The notes: generated by a model not told the origin, from the sequence alone. Positions 41,258 through 51,251 are shown, counted from the first letter of the stretch. The stretch: 64,000 nucleotides of DNA from Runella slithyformis DSM 19594 (GCF_000218895.1 NC_015703.1:4291001-4355000), one strand, 5' to 3'. Numbers and translations are program-made.

Positions 41258-42757
41258 ATGTCTAAATACGTAGCTGCCATTGATCAGGGTACTACCAGTA
41301 CTCGTTGTATTATCTTTGACCGTCAGGGAAACATCATTTCTGTCGGGCAAAAAGAACACCAACAGATCTATCCCCAGCCGGGGTGGGTTGAACATAATCC
41401 TGATGAGATTTGGAAAAATACGCTTGAAGTGATTGCCGGGGCGCGAATCAATGGGTCGATTGCCGCTAGTGATATTGCGGCGGTTGGAATCACGAACCAA
41501 CGCGAAACGACCGCTGTCTGGAATCGTCGCACCGGAAAACCTTACTATAATGCGCTTGTCTGGCAAGATACCCGGACCGGTGATCTGGTCAACCAATTTG
41601 CCCGAGAAGGCGGTCAGGACCGTTTCCGTGCCCAAACCGGATTGCCCTTGGCTACGTACTTCAGTGGGTTAAAACTCAAGTGGCTCTTGGATAATGTACC
41701 GGGCCTGCGGGAAGATGCCGAGAAAGGCGAAGCACTTTTTGGTACCATGGATACCTTTCTGATCTGGCATCTGACCGGTGGAATTCATGGCGGAACGCAC
41801 GTTACGGATGTAACCAACGCCAGCCGCACGCAACTGATGAATCTTCAGACGTTGGCCTGGGACCCCGAGATGTTGGCGGCGTTTGAAATTCCGCGACTGA
41901 TGCTGCCCCTCATCAAAAGCAGCAGCGAAGTGTACGGAAGCGTTGTGCTGGATGTATTGCCCAATGTACCGATCGCCGGCGATTTGGGTGATCAACACGC
42001 TGCCTTGGTGGGACAAACGTGCTTTGAGCCCGGTCAGGCAAAAAATACCTATGGGACGGGCTGCTTTATGCTTCTTAATACGGGTACAGAAATGAAGGTC
42101 TCCACGCAGGGACTGCTTACTACGGTTGCGTACAAATTTGGCAATGATCCGGTCAACTATGCCCTCGAAGGAAGTGTTGCCATTTCGGGTGCGTTGGTCC
42201 AATGGTTGCGCGACAACCTGGGTATGATCGAGAAAAGCAGCGACGTGGAAACGTTGGCTAAATCAGTCGAGGATAACGGCGGTGCCTATTTTGTTCCTGC
42301 TTTTTCGGGTTTATATGCGCCTTATTGGAAGGCCGACGCCCGGGGAGTGATTGCCGGCCTGACGCGCTATGTGACCAAAGCGCACATTGCCCGGGCAGTG
42401 CTGGAAGCCACGGCCTATCAAACACTGGATGTAATGAAAGCGATGGAAAAAGATGCTGATATCCAACTGAAATCTCTCCGCGTAGACGGCGGTATGGTGG
42501 CCAATGAAACGCTCATGCAGTTTCAGGCAGATATGCTCGATGTGCCGGTGGTGTGCCCTGCGGTAACCGAAACAACGGCACTGGGCGCGGCCTATGCGGC
42601 CGGATTGGCGGTAGGCTATTGGAAGAATTTTGATGATTTGCGTTTGAATTGGGGCATCGCTCACACTTGGGACCCAAAAATGGGAAGCACGCAACGAAAT
42701 AAGTTGCACAAAGGCTGGCTAAAAGCGGTAGAACGCTCTTTCGGCTGGGAAGACTGA
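41258..42757 (+). CDS. glpK: Glycerol kinase
   Basis: A 499-residue FGGY-family kinase that makes glycerol-3-phosphate with ATP. The N-terminus [20 protein letters not shown], then [15 protein letters not shown] and ALVWQDTRT define GlpK, followed by [15 protein letters not shown] and the second FGGY signature [20 protein letters not shown]. Full length. glpF and glpD are not adjacent. A perfect 11-bp palindrome overlaps its promoter region, suggesting repressor control. Confidence 0.97.
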   Translation: MSKYVAAIDQGTTSTRCIIFDRQGNIISVGQKEHQQIYPQPGWVEHNPDEIWKNTLEVIAGARINGSIAASDIAAVGITNQRETTAVWNRRTGKPYYNALVWQDTRTGDLVNQFAREGGQDRFRAQTGLPLATYFSGLKLKWLLDNVPGLREDAEKGEALFGTMDTFLIWHLTGGIHGGTHVTDVTNASRTQLMNLQTLAWDPEMLAAFEIPRLMLPLIKSSSEVYGSVVLDVLPNVPIAGDLGDQHAALVGQTCFEPGQAKNTYGTGCFMLLNTGTEMKVSTQGLLTTVAYKFGNDPVNYALEGSVAISGALVQWLRDNLGMIEKSSDVETLAKSVEDNGGAYFVPAFSGLYAPYWKADARGVIAGLTRYVTKAHIARAVLEATAYQTLDVMKAMEKDADIQLKSLRVDGGMVANETLMQFQADMLDVPVVCPAVTETTALGAAYAAGLAVGYWKNFDDLRLNWGIAHTWDPKMGSTQRNKLHKGWLKAVERSFGWED

Positions 42758-42806
42758 GAAAAGTGTAAAGAGAGAAAGTGTAAAGTAAAACAGATTACGT
42801 TACACT

Positions 42807-43607
42807 CTACACTTTCACCTCTGTACCTTCTTTCCTCGTTTTCCTTTCAAACAACTTTGTAAAATCGGGGCTTTCGGTGCCGATCCACTTGTCCCAAAAG
42901 GTAAAATAAAGGCCGTAGTTGTATTTGAATTGAGAATGGTGCAAACTGTGGTGAGTAGCACCGATCCACCATCGGCCAAACCAATGACGGTGAAAATCAC
43001 GTGGGTATAGCTCGGTATTGAGGTGATTGATGACGCTGGTCGCGGTCATGATCAATAAAACAATGCCGATAGCCGAGTAATGAAGCGGAATGACAAACAG
43101 CAGGGCCGGTAGTACAATGGCCTGTAAAACACTCTCGACTGGATGAAATGAAAAGGAGGTCCAGGCTGAGGTGGTAATGCTGTCGTGGTGGGCCTTGTGG
43201 ACCCATTTGTATACGCGGGGATGGTGCATCCAGCGATGCAGCCAATAATAATAGGTTTCATGGCAAAAGAGAATAAGCAGGATGCTTACTGCGAACCAAA
43301 TGGAGGAATGCGCGTGGAAATCAGTATATATCTGTGTATATCCCTTTTGCCATGCCATTGCCATAAACGTTCCGACCAACGCAAAAATAAGGGCGGTGAT
43401 GAACGAAAACCCAATTTCCCGTCGGTTTTGACCTTCCCGCCGGGGTCGTTGATTTACTTCCCTTGATTGAAAATGGGCTCGGTATTTTACTTTAAAGAGA
43501 TAATGAAATAAGGCGGCAATGAGGACATATCGCCCAAAAATTCCCAAAAATAAGTAGAAGGCCGTTTGGGCAAAGGTACCCGGTTGGGTAAAATCAATGG
43601 ATTCCAT
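42807..43607 (-). CDS. Sterol desaturase/fatty-acid hydroxylase-family protein
   Basis: A 266-residue membrane oxygenase-type protein. The three His clusters of this di-iron family are present: HETYYYWLHRWMHH, HKAHHDS and THHSLHHSQF. About four hydrophobic segments flank them, including the N-terminal AQTAFYLFLGIFGRYVLIAA. Enzymes of this type hydroxylate or desaturate lipids using O2. Which lipid is the substrate is unknown. It ends convergently with glpK across a short repeat spacer (about 42759-42812) that can form an imperfect hairpin of the AGTGTAAAG type. Confidence 0.85.
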   Translation of the reverse strand: MESIDFTQPGTFAQTAFYLFLGIFGRYVLIAALFHYLFKVKYRAHFQSREVNQRPRREGQNRREIGFSFITALIFALVGTFMAMAWQKGYTQIYTDFHAHSSIWFAVSILLILFCHETYYYWLHRWMHHPRVYKWVHKAHHDSITTSAWTSFSFHPVESVLQAIVLPALLFVIPLHYSAIGIVLLIMTATSVINHLNTELYPRDFHRHWFGRWWIGATHHSLHHSQFKYNYGLYFTFWDKWIGTESPDFTKLFERKTRKEGTEVKV

Positions 43608-43653
43608 GCGTTTTTAACTGCTTTTTGCCTGATTATGTTTTATATATACCAAT

Positions 43654-44616
43654 TTACTCCCCCCGTACCGCTGCCCGTCGAATCCGGTCATTGATGGCAC
43701 GCCCGAGGTCTTTTTCCGGAAGCAACTCGGCATGAATTACGTCGATCGGCAGGGTGTCCAGTTGACGCATGTACGCAAAAAGGCGTTTGGCTGCTTCCGC
43801 ATAGTTGGCAGCAGGAGATAGGATACGCTGATGATCAACGGGTAGTTCCGGCAAAACGTTTTCAAAAGTCAGACTTCCGATCTTATCGGATGGATAGCAC
43901 TTCAGCGTTTCAGAAAGTTGATTGATAAACAACGGTTTTCGCGGAGCGTAATGACTTTTCAGCATGCCCGGGGCTTTGGGATTGGATGTGGAATGGACCA
44001 CCTGCGCCACAGGACCGATGATGCCTTCGATGGCTTCTATAGAGGTGCCTCCCAGCCGATAGACAATGGTTTCTTCCCCTTCAAAGCCTACGATGGTCGA
44101 TTCGATCCCTACCTGACTTTCCCCGCCGTTCAGAATATACGGGATTTTGCTGCCCAGTTGTTGGTCAACGTGTAAAGCCGACGTAGGACTTATATACCCA
44201 AAGGGATTGGCACTTGGTGCCGCTAATGGAAAATCGAGGGAAGAAAGCAGGGCCAATGTCAGCGGGTGGCTGGGGATCCGCACTGCCACCGTGTCAAGTC
44301 CGGAGGTAACCAGATCAGAGACTGCGTCTGATTTTGGTAGCAAAAGCGTAAGCGGGCCCGGCCAGAAAGCATCGGCCAATTGCCGGGCTTTTTTGGGAAA
44401 AGAACGTACAAAAGCAGAAACGGCGGAAATGGAATGAGTATGAACAATAAGGGGGTCAAATTGCGGGCGGTTTTTTACGCTGAAAATTTTCAGTACCGCA
44501 TCGTCATCAAAAGCATTGCCTGCCAATCCATACACCGTTTCGGTGGGAATGCCTGCTACTTCTCCTGCTTCGAGGAGTTTTTTTACCGTTAAAATGTCGG
44601 TTCCAATAATTGCCAT
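43654..44616 (-). CDS. Threonylcarbamoyl-AMP synthase (Sua5/TsaC)
   Basis: A 320-residue Sua5-type enzyme that forms threonylcarbamoyl-adenylate from Thr, bicarbonate and ATP for the t6A tRNA modification at position 37. The YrdC domain is at about 10-190 (GIPTETVYGLAGNAFDD, FWPGPLTLLLPK, PSANPFG) and the C-terminal Sua5 domain at about 215-318. It works with TsaB (61184-61882). A perfect -7 box TAATTTTG lies only 4 bp before the ATG, so the mRNA may be nearly leaderless. Two-domain length agrees with Sua5 rather than short TsaC. Confidence 0.92.
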   Translation of the reverse strand: MAIIGTDILTVKKLLEAGEVAGIPTETVYGLAGNAFDDDAVLKIFSVKNRPQFDPLIVHTHSISAVSAFVRSFPKKARQLADAFWPGPLTLLLPKSDAVSDLVTSGLDTVAVRIPSHPLTLALLSSLDFPLAAPSANPFGYISPTSALHVDQQLGSKIPYILNGGESQVGIESTIVGFEGEETIVYRLGGTSIEAIEGIIGPVAQVVHSTSNPKAPGMLKSHYAPRKPLFINQLSETLKCYPSDKIGSLTFENVLPELPVDHQRILSPAANYAEAAKRLFAYMRQLDTLPIDVIHAELLPEKDLGRAINDRIRRAAVRGE

Positions 44617-44620
44617 GACG

Positions 44621-44628
44621 CAAAATTA
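44621..44628 (-). promoter_or_regulatory. -7 box very close to the Sua5 start
   Basis: Minus-strand TAATTTTG, a perfect TAnnTTTG match, ending 4 bp before the ATG at 44616. Confidence 0.55.
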
Positions 44629-44700
44629 GTCCATTGACGAGAGTTCACCCTCGATAGACAACGGTTTTTTTGTTAATTTAGCCATTATTTCCCCTTTTTT

Positions 44701-45660
44701 ATGAATTTTAACTACGAACTCACCGCGGTTGAATACATTTTTATGGGTACTTTTTTGGTACTCTATGTACTCTACGTTGGCCGTACATTTTTGGTTGCGA
44801 GAGCATTAGGGGCTACCGCCCGCGCGGTTGTCATTAAATTTTTTCTGCGAGCCACCTACTTTGCGTTGCTGATCGTGGCGTTGTTGGGGCCCTTTTTTGG
44901 TGAGCCCGAACGTGATATTGTTGCCGAAGGAAAAGATATAATGGTACTGGTCGATGTTTCCAAATCGATGGATGCCACCGATATACAGCCTTCTCGGCTT
45001 GAGAAAGTGAAGTTTGAACTACAGAGACTCATTTCTTCGTTGGGAGAGAACCGCTTTGGGTTGATTGTATTTTCGGCCTCTCCTTTTTTGCAGGTCCCTT
45101 TAACGTTTGATCTGTCGGCTTTTGAGTTATTTGCGCAATCGCTGAGTACGGCGCAGGTAAGCAGCACCGGAACCGATATTTGCAGTGCATTGGATTTATG
45201 TACTCAAAAATTACTGCAAAACCCTTCGGCAAATACCTCCAAGATCATTCTGTTAATGACCGACGGGGAAAACTTCGGGACTTGTGAACGTAAAACATTG
45301 GCGTCCATTCGACAGTTTGGTCTCAATCTCTTCATTGTAGGAATTGGCACGAACGCAGGAGGACATATTCGTCAAAAGGGCGATTGGGTCAAAGATGAAA
45401 ACGGACAGGTAGTGACAACCAAACTGAACAGTGCCTATCTCAGAGAACTGGCCATGGCAACCAACGGGAAATACTTTGAGATCAACAACCGGTCAAATGC
45501 CATTGCCGAACTGGTAAGTGCAGTCAATTCAGTAGAAAGTCGATTGATTGATAGTCGGAAGGTAGCAGTGGTCAGTAATAAATACCGGTATTTTTTGCTG
45601 GCAGCGTTGGTATTGATTGCACTGGATGTATTGGTAACGGTAACCACCTTTCAGGTGTGA
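44701..45660 (+). CDS. BatA/BatB-like von Willebrand A membrane protein
   Basis: A 319-residue VWA protein with two N-terminal membrane helices (about 12-34 and 47-66), the VWA domain (about 78-270) and a C-terminal helix (about 298-318). The MIDAS DxSxS is in MVLVDVSKSM (D85, S87, S89), followed by the Thr in SSTGTDICSA and the Asp in LLMTDGENFG. This matches BatA/BatB of the Bat aerotolerance operon, which usually includes a MoxR ATPase and BatC-E; none are near, so this is an isolated member. A near-consensus -7 box TAATTTAG is at 44674-44681. Confidence 0.82.
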   Translation: MNFNYELTAVEYIFMGTFLVLYVLYVGRTFLVARALGATARAVVIKFFLRATYFALLIVALLGPFFGEPERDIVAEGKDIMVLVDVSKSMDATDIQPSRLEKVKFELQRLISSLGENRFGLIVFSASPFLQVPLTFDLSAFELFAQSLSTAQVSSTGTDICSALDLCTQKLLQNPSANTSKIILLMTDGENFGTCERKTLASIRQFGLNLFIVGIGTNAGGHIRQKGDWVKDENGQVVTTKLNSAYLRELAMATNGKYFEINNRSNAIAELVSAVNSVESRLIDSRKVAVVSNKYRYFLLAALVLIALDVLVTVTTFQV

Positions 45661-45739
45661 ACGTATATTTTACCCGTTCCGGTTATAAAGTATTCAGATT
45701 TAATTCATCTATTCGTACCCTTTTACACTACTGACACGT

Positions 45740-47071
45740 ATGGCCCAAAATGAAAATTTACAGCGTTCACTTACCCCAACGTTGCTTTGGGGCCTGGGCG
45801 TTGGCTACGTTATTTCCGGCATGTATTTCGGGTGGAATTTCGGCCTGGAAAAGGGCGGAACGCTGGGAATGGCCGTTGCTACGGGGTTAGCGGTGGTGAT
45901 GTATGTTTGTTTTACGCTTGGTTATGCCGAACTGGCGTGTGCCATTCCTAAAGCAGGAGGTGTATTTGACTATGCGACACGCGCCTTGGGGCGTGATTGG
46001 GGCTTTTTGGCAGGTATGGCGCAGGTTTTTGAATTTGTGTTGGCCCCTCCTGCCATCGCCGTTGGGATCGGAGCGCATATCAATTTGTTTTTTCCGCAAC
46101 TTCCGCCGACCTATGCCGCTTTGGGGGCTTATCTACTTTTTACCCTGCTCAATACCGTGGGGGTAAAACTGGCGGCTACGTTTGAATTGCTGATCACTTT
46201 TCTGGCCGTGGCCGGCTTGATTATTTTTGCGGGGGCTACCTATAACCAAATTTCCATCAGGCATTTGACGTCCAATGCCTTGCCCAACGGCTGGGCGGGT
46301 GTTTGGGCAGCCATTCCTTTTTCTATTTGGTTTTTTCTGGGAATAGAAGGATTGGCCAATGCCGCCGAAGAGAGCCAAAACCCTCAGCGGGACCTTATTC
46401 GCGGGTTTGCTTCTGCCATGACCACGCTGGTGGTACTGTGTGCTTTTACCTTTCTCTGCTCGGTTGGGGTAGGAGGATGGGAAGCCGTCGTGTATAAATC
46501 CGACGGCACCACGTCAGATTCTCCGCTGCCTTTGGCGTTGGCTCGTCTGGTGGGAGATGAAACACCGCTGTATTTTGCAGTCATTATTTTTGGCCTTTTC
46601 GGATTGGTGGCTTCTTTTCACGGGCTGTTGATGGCCGCGGGAAGAGCTACTTTTGAGATGGGTCGCATCGGGCATTTCCCCAAAGTACTCGGTCAAGTTC
46701 ATTCTGCCTTTAAAACGCCGGCCAATGCCCTGGCCATCAACATGCTGGTAGGGGTGCTGGTCCTGTTTTCAAATACTGCGGCCGAAATCATCATTTTATC
46801 TGTACTGGGGGCATTAACGCTGTATTGTTTCGGCTCCGTCTGTGTACTACAGCTTCGTCGAAAGGAACCGACATTGAAACGCCCTTTTTTGTCGCCTGCC
46901 TACCCTCTTGTGCCGCTGTGTGCACTGCTGCTTTCCGGGGCAGCGCTGGTGGCCGTGGCGCTTTCCAATCCCGTTCTTACCGGCTATTATGCAGGAGCGC
47001 TGGCGGTTGCTTTTGTGCTTTATAAACTGTTTAATCGCAAAGAGCAGGAGATAGACGGATACCTGCACTAA
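45740..47071 (+). CDS. eat: APC-family ethanolamine permease-like transporter
   Basis: A 443-residue amino-acid/polyamine/organocation transporter with about 12 membrane helices. LLWGLGVGYVISGMYFGWNF, IPKAGGVFDYATRALGRDWG and SLFGLVASFHGLLMAAGR-like FGLVASFHGLLMAAGRATFE are close to the ethanolamine permease (EAT) group of the family. It probably imports ethanolamine or a small amine by H+ symport (family inference). No ethanolamine ammonia-lyase genes are nearby, so the substrate could differ. Confidence 0.8.
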   Translation: MAQNENLQRSLTPTLLWGLGVGYVISGMYFGWNFGLEKGGTLGMAVATGLAVVMYVCFTLGYAELACAIPKAGGVFDYATRALGRDWGFLAGMAQVFEFVLAPPAIAVGIGAHINLFFPQLPPTYAALGAYLLFTLLNTVGVKLAATFELLITFLAVAGLIIFAGATYNQISIRHLTSNALPNGWAGVWAAIPFSIWFFLGIEGLANAAEESQNPQRDLIRGFASAMTTLVVLCAFTFLCSVGVGGWEAVVYKSDGTTSDSPLPLALARLVGDETPLYFAVIIFGLFGLVASFHGLLMAAGRATFEMGRIGHFPKVLGQVHSAFKTPANALAINMLVGVLVLFSNTAAEIIILSVLGALTLYCFGSVCVLQLRRKEPTLKRPFLSPAYPLVPLCALLLSGAALVAVALSNPVLTGYYAGALAVAFVLYKLFNRKEQEIDGYLH

Positions 47072-47500
47072 GCCTGTCGGAGGGTTTTAAGGCTTGAACG
47101 GGCAATACAAAAATTAATTTAAAATCCAAAAGCTTCCCTTGGCGTTTCCGAAAGATTCACGGTCTCGTTTTTCGGTTTCCGGTTGTTTTAAGGGTTTGAT
47201 TCCGAAACATAATTGACCCAAATTGACATAAGAGACCTTCCGGCAAACACGATGAGCTGATTAAAAATGGAGATGAAAAGCCAAAATGTAGCTTTGAATA
47301 GCTGGAATGTTAAAATTAGTACAAAGAATGTGTCGCTTTTTAAACCAATAAACTTAAAATAGTTATAGTAATACTTTAAAGAGTTTAAAATAGTGTTAGT
47401 TGTGTTATTTTTTAATAAAATTTTAATATTCGATTAATGAATATTTAAGTATTATTGCATTTGAATTCAACTTCAGCTCAAACTGAATTGAATTTATAGA
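47072..47500. other. AT-rich intergenic region before the repeated RNA-like element
   Basis: About 430 bp of AT-rich sequence without open frames. It ends with a near-consensus -7 box TGCATTTG (47456-47463) and an AATTCAA/TTGAATT inverted word. Nothing else is recognised. Confidence 0.4.
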
Positions 47501-47558
47501 AATGGTGTGGATAACGTCGGAAAGCTGTTCGAAATTTCGGACAGCTTTTTGTTTTTTT
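47501..47558 (+). ncRNA. Small-RNA-like element, copy 1
   Basis: The sequence AATGGTGTGGATAACG-TCGGAAAGCTGTTCGA, continuing to a hairpin (AAAGCTGT 47521-47528 with ACAGCTTT 47541-47548) and a T-tract, is about 90% identical to the minus-strand element at 53485-53537. The hairpin keeps its pairing in both copies. The reading frames differ (copy 2 has a stop), so it is not coding. It may be a small RNA or a leader before xerD. Confidence 0.55.
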
Positions 47559-47653
47559 ACAAAAGCGTAGTTTTCATCCAATAGATGTTAGATTTGGGCG
47601 TTTTTCTTACTGCGAACCTCAACTCATTTACAGACCATTCTTCTCTCGTATTC

Positions 47654-48547
47654 ATGTGGGATTCTTACCTCAAACATTTTAAGGATTATTTGATGCTCGA
47701 ACGGGGCTTGGCCGAAAATTCGGTGGAGGCCTACGTTCGTGACGCTACCAAACTGTCTGAATACATGGACCTGTTGGGCGGGAAAGAGATCACTGAAATC
47801 GTTGAGATGGATATTTTAGGTTTTCTGGGATATTTACATGATTTAGGGTTGGCGGCGTATTCTCAGGCCCGGATGCTTTCGGGCATTAAAGCGTTTTTCG
47901 GCTATTTAGTGCTGGAAAATATTTTAAAAGCAGACCCGACCCAACTGATTGAGTCGCCTCATCTTTCACGAAGTTTGCCCGATGTACTTACCTATCCGGA
48001 AATTGTACAGCTGTTGGAGGCCAATGATGTTTCAACCGCTGAAGGGGCCCGCAATCGGGCGATGCTTGAAGTGCTCTACAGCTCGGGGCTTCGCGTGTCT
48101 GAATTGGTAAATCTGCAAATTACCAATTGCTACTTCGACGCGGGTTTTATGAGAGTAATCGGCAAAGGCAGCAAAACCCGCCTCGTACCCATTGGCAGCG
48201 ATGCCATCAAATACTCATTGCTGTACATTGAGCACGTTCGCAGTTTAGTTGAAGTACAAAAAGGGCATGAAGATTACGTATTTTTAAACCGTCGGGGTAA
48301 ACAACTGACCCGCGTAATGATATTTCTTATCATTAAGGGGTTAGTTGAGCGGATCGGCTTACATAAAACGGTGAGCCCGCATACGTTTCGGCACTCCTTT
48401 GCTACGCACCTGATCGAAGGAGGCGCGGATCTGCGGGCCGTTCAGGAAATGCTGGGGCATGAATCCATTACTACGACCGAGATTTATACCCATCTGGACC
48501 GTGAATATCTGCGTGAAGTCGTGACCCAATACCATCCAAGGGCCTAA
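47654..48547 (+). CDS. xerD: Tyrosine recombinase XerD
   Basis: A 297-residue XerD-type recombinase that resolves chromosome dimers at dif with XerC. The start at 47654 (MWDSYLKHFKDYLMLERGL) matches the family; a longer frame from 47585 adds an unrelated 23-residue leader. Catalytic residues are Arg in YSSGLRVSELVNL, Lys in IGKGSKTRLVP, HxxR in SPHTFRHSFATHLIEGG, the second His in LGHESITTTEIYTH, and the nucleophile Tyr in that last motif. A terminator follows. Confidence 0.96.
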   Translation: MWDSYLKHFKDYLMLERGLAENSVEAYVRDATKLSEYMDLLGGKEITEIVEMDILGFLGYLHDLGLAAYSQARMLSGIKAFFGYLVLENILKADPTQLIESPHLSRSLPDVLTYPEIVQLLEANDVSTAEGARNRAMLEVLYSSGLRVSELVNLQITNCYFDAGFMRVIGKGSKTRLVPIGSDAIKYSLLYIEHVRSLVEVQKGHEDYVFLNRRGKQLTRVMIFLIIKGLVERIGLHKTVSPHTFRHSFATHLIEGGADLRAVQEMLGHESITTTEIYTHLDREYLREVVTQYHPRA

Positions 48548-48552
48548 AAAAG

Positions 48553-48577
48553 TCGCGAAGGTCAATGACCCTCGCGA
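48553..48577. terminator. Stem-loop after xerD
   Basis: TCGCGAAGGTC (48553-48563) pairs with GACCCTCGCGA (48567-48577) with one mismatch, and CTCAGTTTTTA follows. Bidirectional with the convergent gene at 48638. Confidence 0.65.
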
Positions 48578-48637
48578 TCTCAGTTTTTATCTTACCCCTT
48601 ATTCAAATCACATTTGAAGCAATGTGACCAATATCGT

Positions 48638-49177
48638 TTACGCATTTTCACTCACGGTTTTCTCTCCCACAAAATGATGCTCGGTATGTTTGAAAAGCAA
48701 GTTGAAGGAAGTCATAGAACCGTATATTTTGGTGATGTATTGCTGTATATTCACTTTTTCTTCATCACTTAAATTGCTGGCATTGACGCGTTGCTCAAGT
48801 ACTCTCAGGCGATCACGTACCATGACTATTTTATGGAAAAAGCTGTCGATCGGCATTTCTTTGGCGGCCAGATCGTGGCGTCCGGGCTTCAGAATAAGCT
48901 TGCCCCCTTTCCATTTGTCTCCCAGCGGAACCATCTCCGTAGCATCCATCCATTTTTGTAGTACCTTATTCAGGGTTTGCTGTACGTCAAATAAACTGAC
49001 CAAATCCGTCTCTAATTCAACTGCCTCGATTATTTCGAGCGGTGTATTAATTTTAATAACTTTGGCCCCATGCCGGAAAAAAGTGATGGTATAGCCGATT
49101 GATGCAATATTGATGACGACTCCCTCTCCAAAATCAGTATGGCGAACTCTGGAACCTATGCCTAAAATAATGTCCAT
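48638..49177 (-). CDS. Hypothetical protein with SH3/Tudor-like N-terminus
   Basis: A 179-residue soluble protein. Its N-terminus, GIGSRVRHTDFGEGVVINIA and TITFFRHGAKVIK, has the pattern of small SH3/Tudor-like beta-barrels (HxxFGxGVV) seen at the ends of UvrD-type helicases and in CarD-like proteins. The C-terminal half is helical (HKIVMVRDRLRVLEQRVNAS). No clear family. It may bind nucleic acid or RNA polymerase (inference). Confidence 0.68.
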   Translation of the reverse strand: MDIILGIGSRVRHTDFGEGVVINIASIGYTITFFRHGAKVIKINTPLEIIEAVELETDLVSLFDVQQTLNKVLQKWMDATEMVPLGDKWKGGKLILKPGRHDLAAKEMPIDSFFHKIVMVRDRLRVLEQRVNASNLSDEEKVNIQQYITKIYGSMTSFNLLFKHTEHHFVGEKTVSENA

Positions 49178-49337
49178 TCTTTTAAAGTATACTTAAGTTT
49201 TATATTAGGCATATTGTCAAATTGTGTGCCAAGCTTGTTTTTTGATAAATTATTTTGTTGAAAAATGTAAAGTGTTATTTATCAATTAGTAATACATTGT
49301 TTTAGGGGAGAGATAAATTTCAAAAAAGATAAACGAC

Positions 49338-50510
49338 ATGTCTGTAATAAATAAAGCCTCTCACTTTAATCTTCCGGAAGGGATTCATTTTATCAACTGT
49401 GCCACGCGCGGCCCGTTTTCAAGCGCGGTCGAAAGCGCCGGAATAGAGGCTATTCGGCAATTTACTCCCGGAATACACCAAATTCGGCCGGATCATTTTT
49501 TTGAGAGGGCATGGGTGGTTAGGGCATTGTTTGATGAATTGATCCACGGCAGGGACAAAGAACGGATCGCGATCGTCCCGTCTGTTTCCTATGCCATGGC
49601 GGCAGTGGCGCGTAATCTTCATCGAAAGCCGGGACTCCGTGCCGGACAGCATATTCTCCTGTTAGGTGATGAATTCCCGAGTGATGTATATGCCTGGGAA
49701 CGAGTATGCGAGGAAATGTCATTGTCTGTTTTGACCGTTTCAATGCCCGATACGGAGGTCGTCGGAGCGGAATGGAATGTCCGTATTTCGGAGGCGATCA
49801 CCGCCGATACCGCACTGGTGGTCGTACCGCATGTGCATTGGCAATACGGGATTAAATTTGACGTGGAAAAAATAGCTGCCCGGGCCAGAGAAGTAGGAGC
49901 ACTCATCGCCATTGATGGTACCCAATCGGTGGGCGCGTTGGATTTTGATGTTCAAAAAGTAAAACCCGATATGCTGGTGTGTGCGGCCTATAAATGGTTG
50001 ATGGGGCCGTATGGTATGGGGCTGGCCTATTTCGGTGAATTCTTTGATGACGGTATACCCGTGGAAGAATCGTGGATGGCGCGTGAAGAAAGTAACTTAT
50101 TTTATAAGCTGACCGACTATCAGAAAGTGTATCGCCCGAAGGCGTATCGCTATAACGTCGGCGAACATTCACACTTTATCCAGATGCCGATGTTGGAAGT
50201 GGCCTTACGCGAAAAACTGGCCTGGGGCTGTGAGGCGATTCAGCAACATTGCCTGGCGCTATGGCAGGGGCCTGTGCAAACGTTGACACAACTTGGCGTG
50301 CAATTTGAACCCGAAGCCGAACGGGCGCATCACCTGGTAGGTATTAAACTGCCCGAAGCAACAGATGTATTACAGGTACAACAGGCCCTGGAAGCCCGAA
50401 AAGTGATCGTGGCCGCCCGTGGCCGGGGGATACGGGTATCGCCGCATCTGTACAATACCTCAGAAGATATGGATGCACTCACAGAAGCATTAACTTATGC
50501 CTTGACCTAG
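49338..50510 (+). CDS. Class V aminotransferase-fold PLP enzyme
   Basis: A 390-residue PLP enzyme related to cysteine desulfurase/isopenicillin-N-epimerase-like proteins. The PLP lysine is in VCAAYKWLMGPYGMGLAY, preceded by the Asp/His/Ser contacts in AIDGTQSVGALDFD and VPHVHWQYG. The N-terminus INCATRGPFSSAVESAG matches the LNxAxxGP start of this group. Substrate unknown. Its stop overlaps the convergent 60-residue gene by 4 bp. Confidence 0.85.
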   Translation: MSVINKASHFNLPEGIHFINCATRGPFSSAVESAGIEAIRQFTPGIHQIRPDHFFERAWVVRALFDELIHGRDKERIAIVPSVSYAMAAVARNLHRKPGLRAGQHILLLGDEFPSDVYAWERVCEEMSLSVLTVSMPDTEVVGAEWNVRISEAITADTALVVVPHVHWQYGIKFDVEKIAARAREVGALIAIDGTQSVGALDFDVQKVKPDMLVCAAYKWLMGPYGMGLAYFGEFFDDGIPVEESWMAREESNLFYKLTDYQKVYRPKAYRYNVGEHSHFIQMPMLEVALREKLAWGCEAIQQHCLALWQGPVQTLTQLGVQFEPEAERAHHLVGIKLPEATDVLQVQQALEARKVIVAARGRGIRVSPHLYNTSEDMDALTEALTYALT

Positions 50511-50689
50511 CGTTGGGTGGTATCCACGGCAATGGAATCACTCGGAGCAGCCACCTCAAACGCCCGGATGATCTGCTTTTTTTTGTTCCAGGGAGCGGTA
50601 GTACGACGGGCCATGTCGATGGCAAAAAAGATGACAACGGCCACAAAAACAATACTGATGACGATGAAGATTTTACGGTTTCGGTTCAT
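50507..50689 (-). CDS. Small single-TM hypothetical protein
   Basis: A 60-residue protein with a basic N-terminus (MNRNRKIFIV), one membrane helix (about 8-26) and a soluble tail rich in A/P/S. It lies 47 bp downstream of the sixA gene on the same strand and may share its transcript. Its stop overlaps the stop of the aminotransferase gene. No family recognised. Confidence 0.6.
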   Translation of the reverse strand: MNRNRKIFIVISIVFVAVVIFFAIDMARRTTAPWNKKKQIIRAFEVAAPSDSIAVDTTQR

Positions 50690-50736
50690 GCTGCGGGCGA
50701 CTGTGTCTCCGATGAAAGCGACAGTTGAGATGAGGG

Positions 50737-51237
50737 TTAATTTCTGAATTGTTTAGGAGCGTCGTAGCTGATAAATTTCCCCGTGCGCGACGAAACTTCC
50801 CTCCAGTCCAGATTGTCAAATTCAACAATGACGACCGAGCCTTTCGACATGGAGCCTATGTCGTGATTTGTCAGGTATTCGGCAAAATAGGTGATGTCGG
50901 GGTTGTGACCGAATACCATCAGATGGTGGCATTTATCCGGGGCAGTGGTAACGGCGGCCAGGTAAGCTTTGGGACCGTTATCGTACAGGTCGCGGGTGGT
51001 TGTAATCGCATCGTATTCGTAATGAAGTTGCTCGGCGATGATTCGGGCCGTTTGAAACGCCCGGGCGGCTGAACTGCTGATCAGGAGGTCGGGCTTCAAG
51101 CCTTTATCGGCTAAGAATTTACCCATACGGGCAGCATCGATCGTTCCTGAAGAGGTAAGCTCTCGGTCAAAATCACCGAAAAAAGAAGAGCTGTCTTCCG
51201 CTTTAGCATGGCGAACGATGTACAGATAACGTTTCAT
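50737..51237 (-). CDS. sixA: SixA-like phosphohistidine phosphatase
   Basis: A 166-residue histidine-phosphatase-superfamily protein. The catalytic RHG equivalent is LYIVRHAKAED, SSAARAFQTARIIAEQL is the second motif, and VFGHNPDITYFAEYL carries the second catalytic His. SixA removes phosphate from phosphohistidine in signalling proteins, such as phosphorelay or PTS proteins. The ATG at 51237 is fixed by the start MKRYLYIVRHAKAE and a perfect -7 box 14 bp upstream. Confidence 0.9.
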   Translation of the reverse strand: MKRYLYIVRHAKAEDSSSFFGDFDRELTSSGTIDAARMGKFLADKGLKPDLLISSSAARAFQTARIIAEQLHYEYDAITTTRDLYDNGPKAYLAAVTTAPDKCHHLMVFGHNPDITYFAEYLTNHDIGSMSKGSVVIVEFDNLDWREVSSRTGKFISYDAPKQFRN

Positions 51238-51251
51238 AGGAGTCGTTTTTG

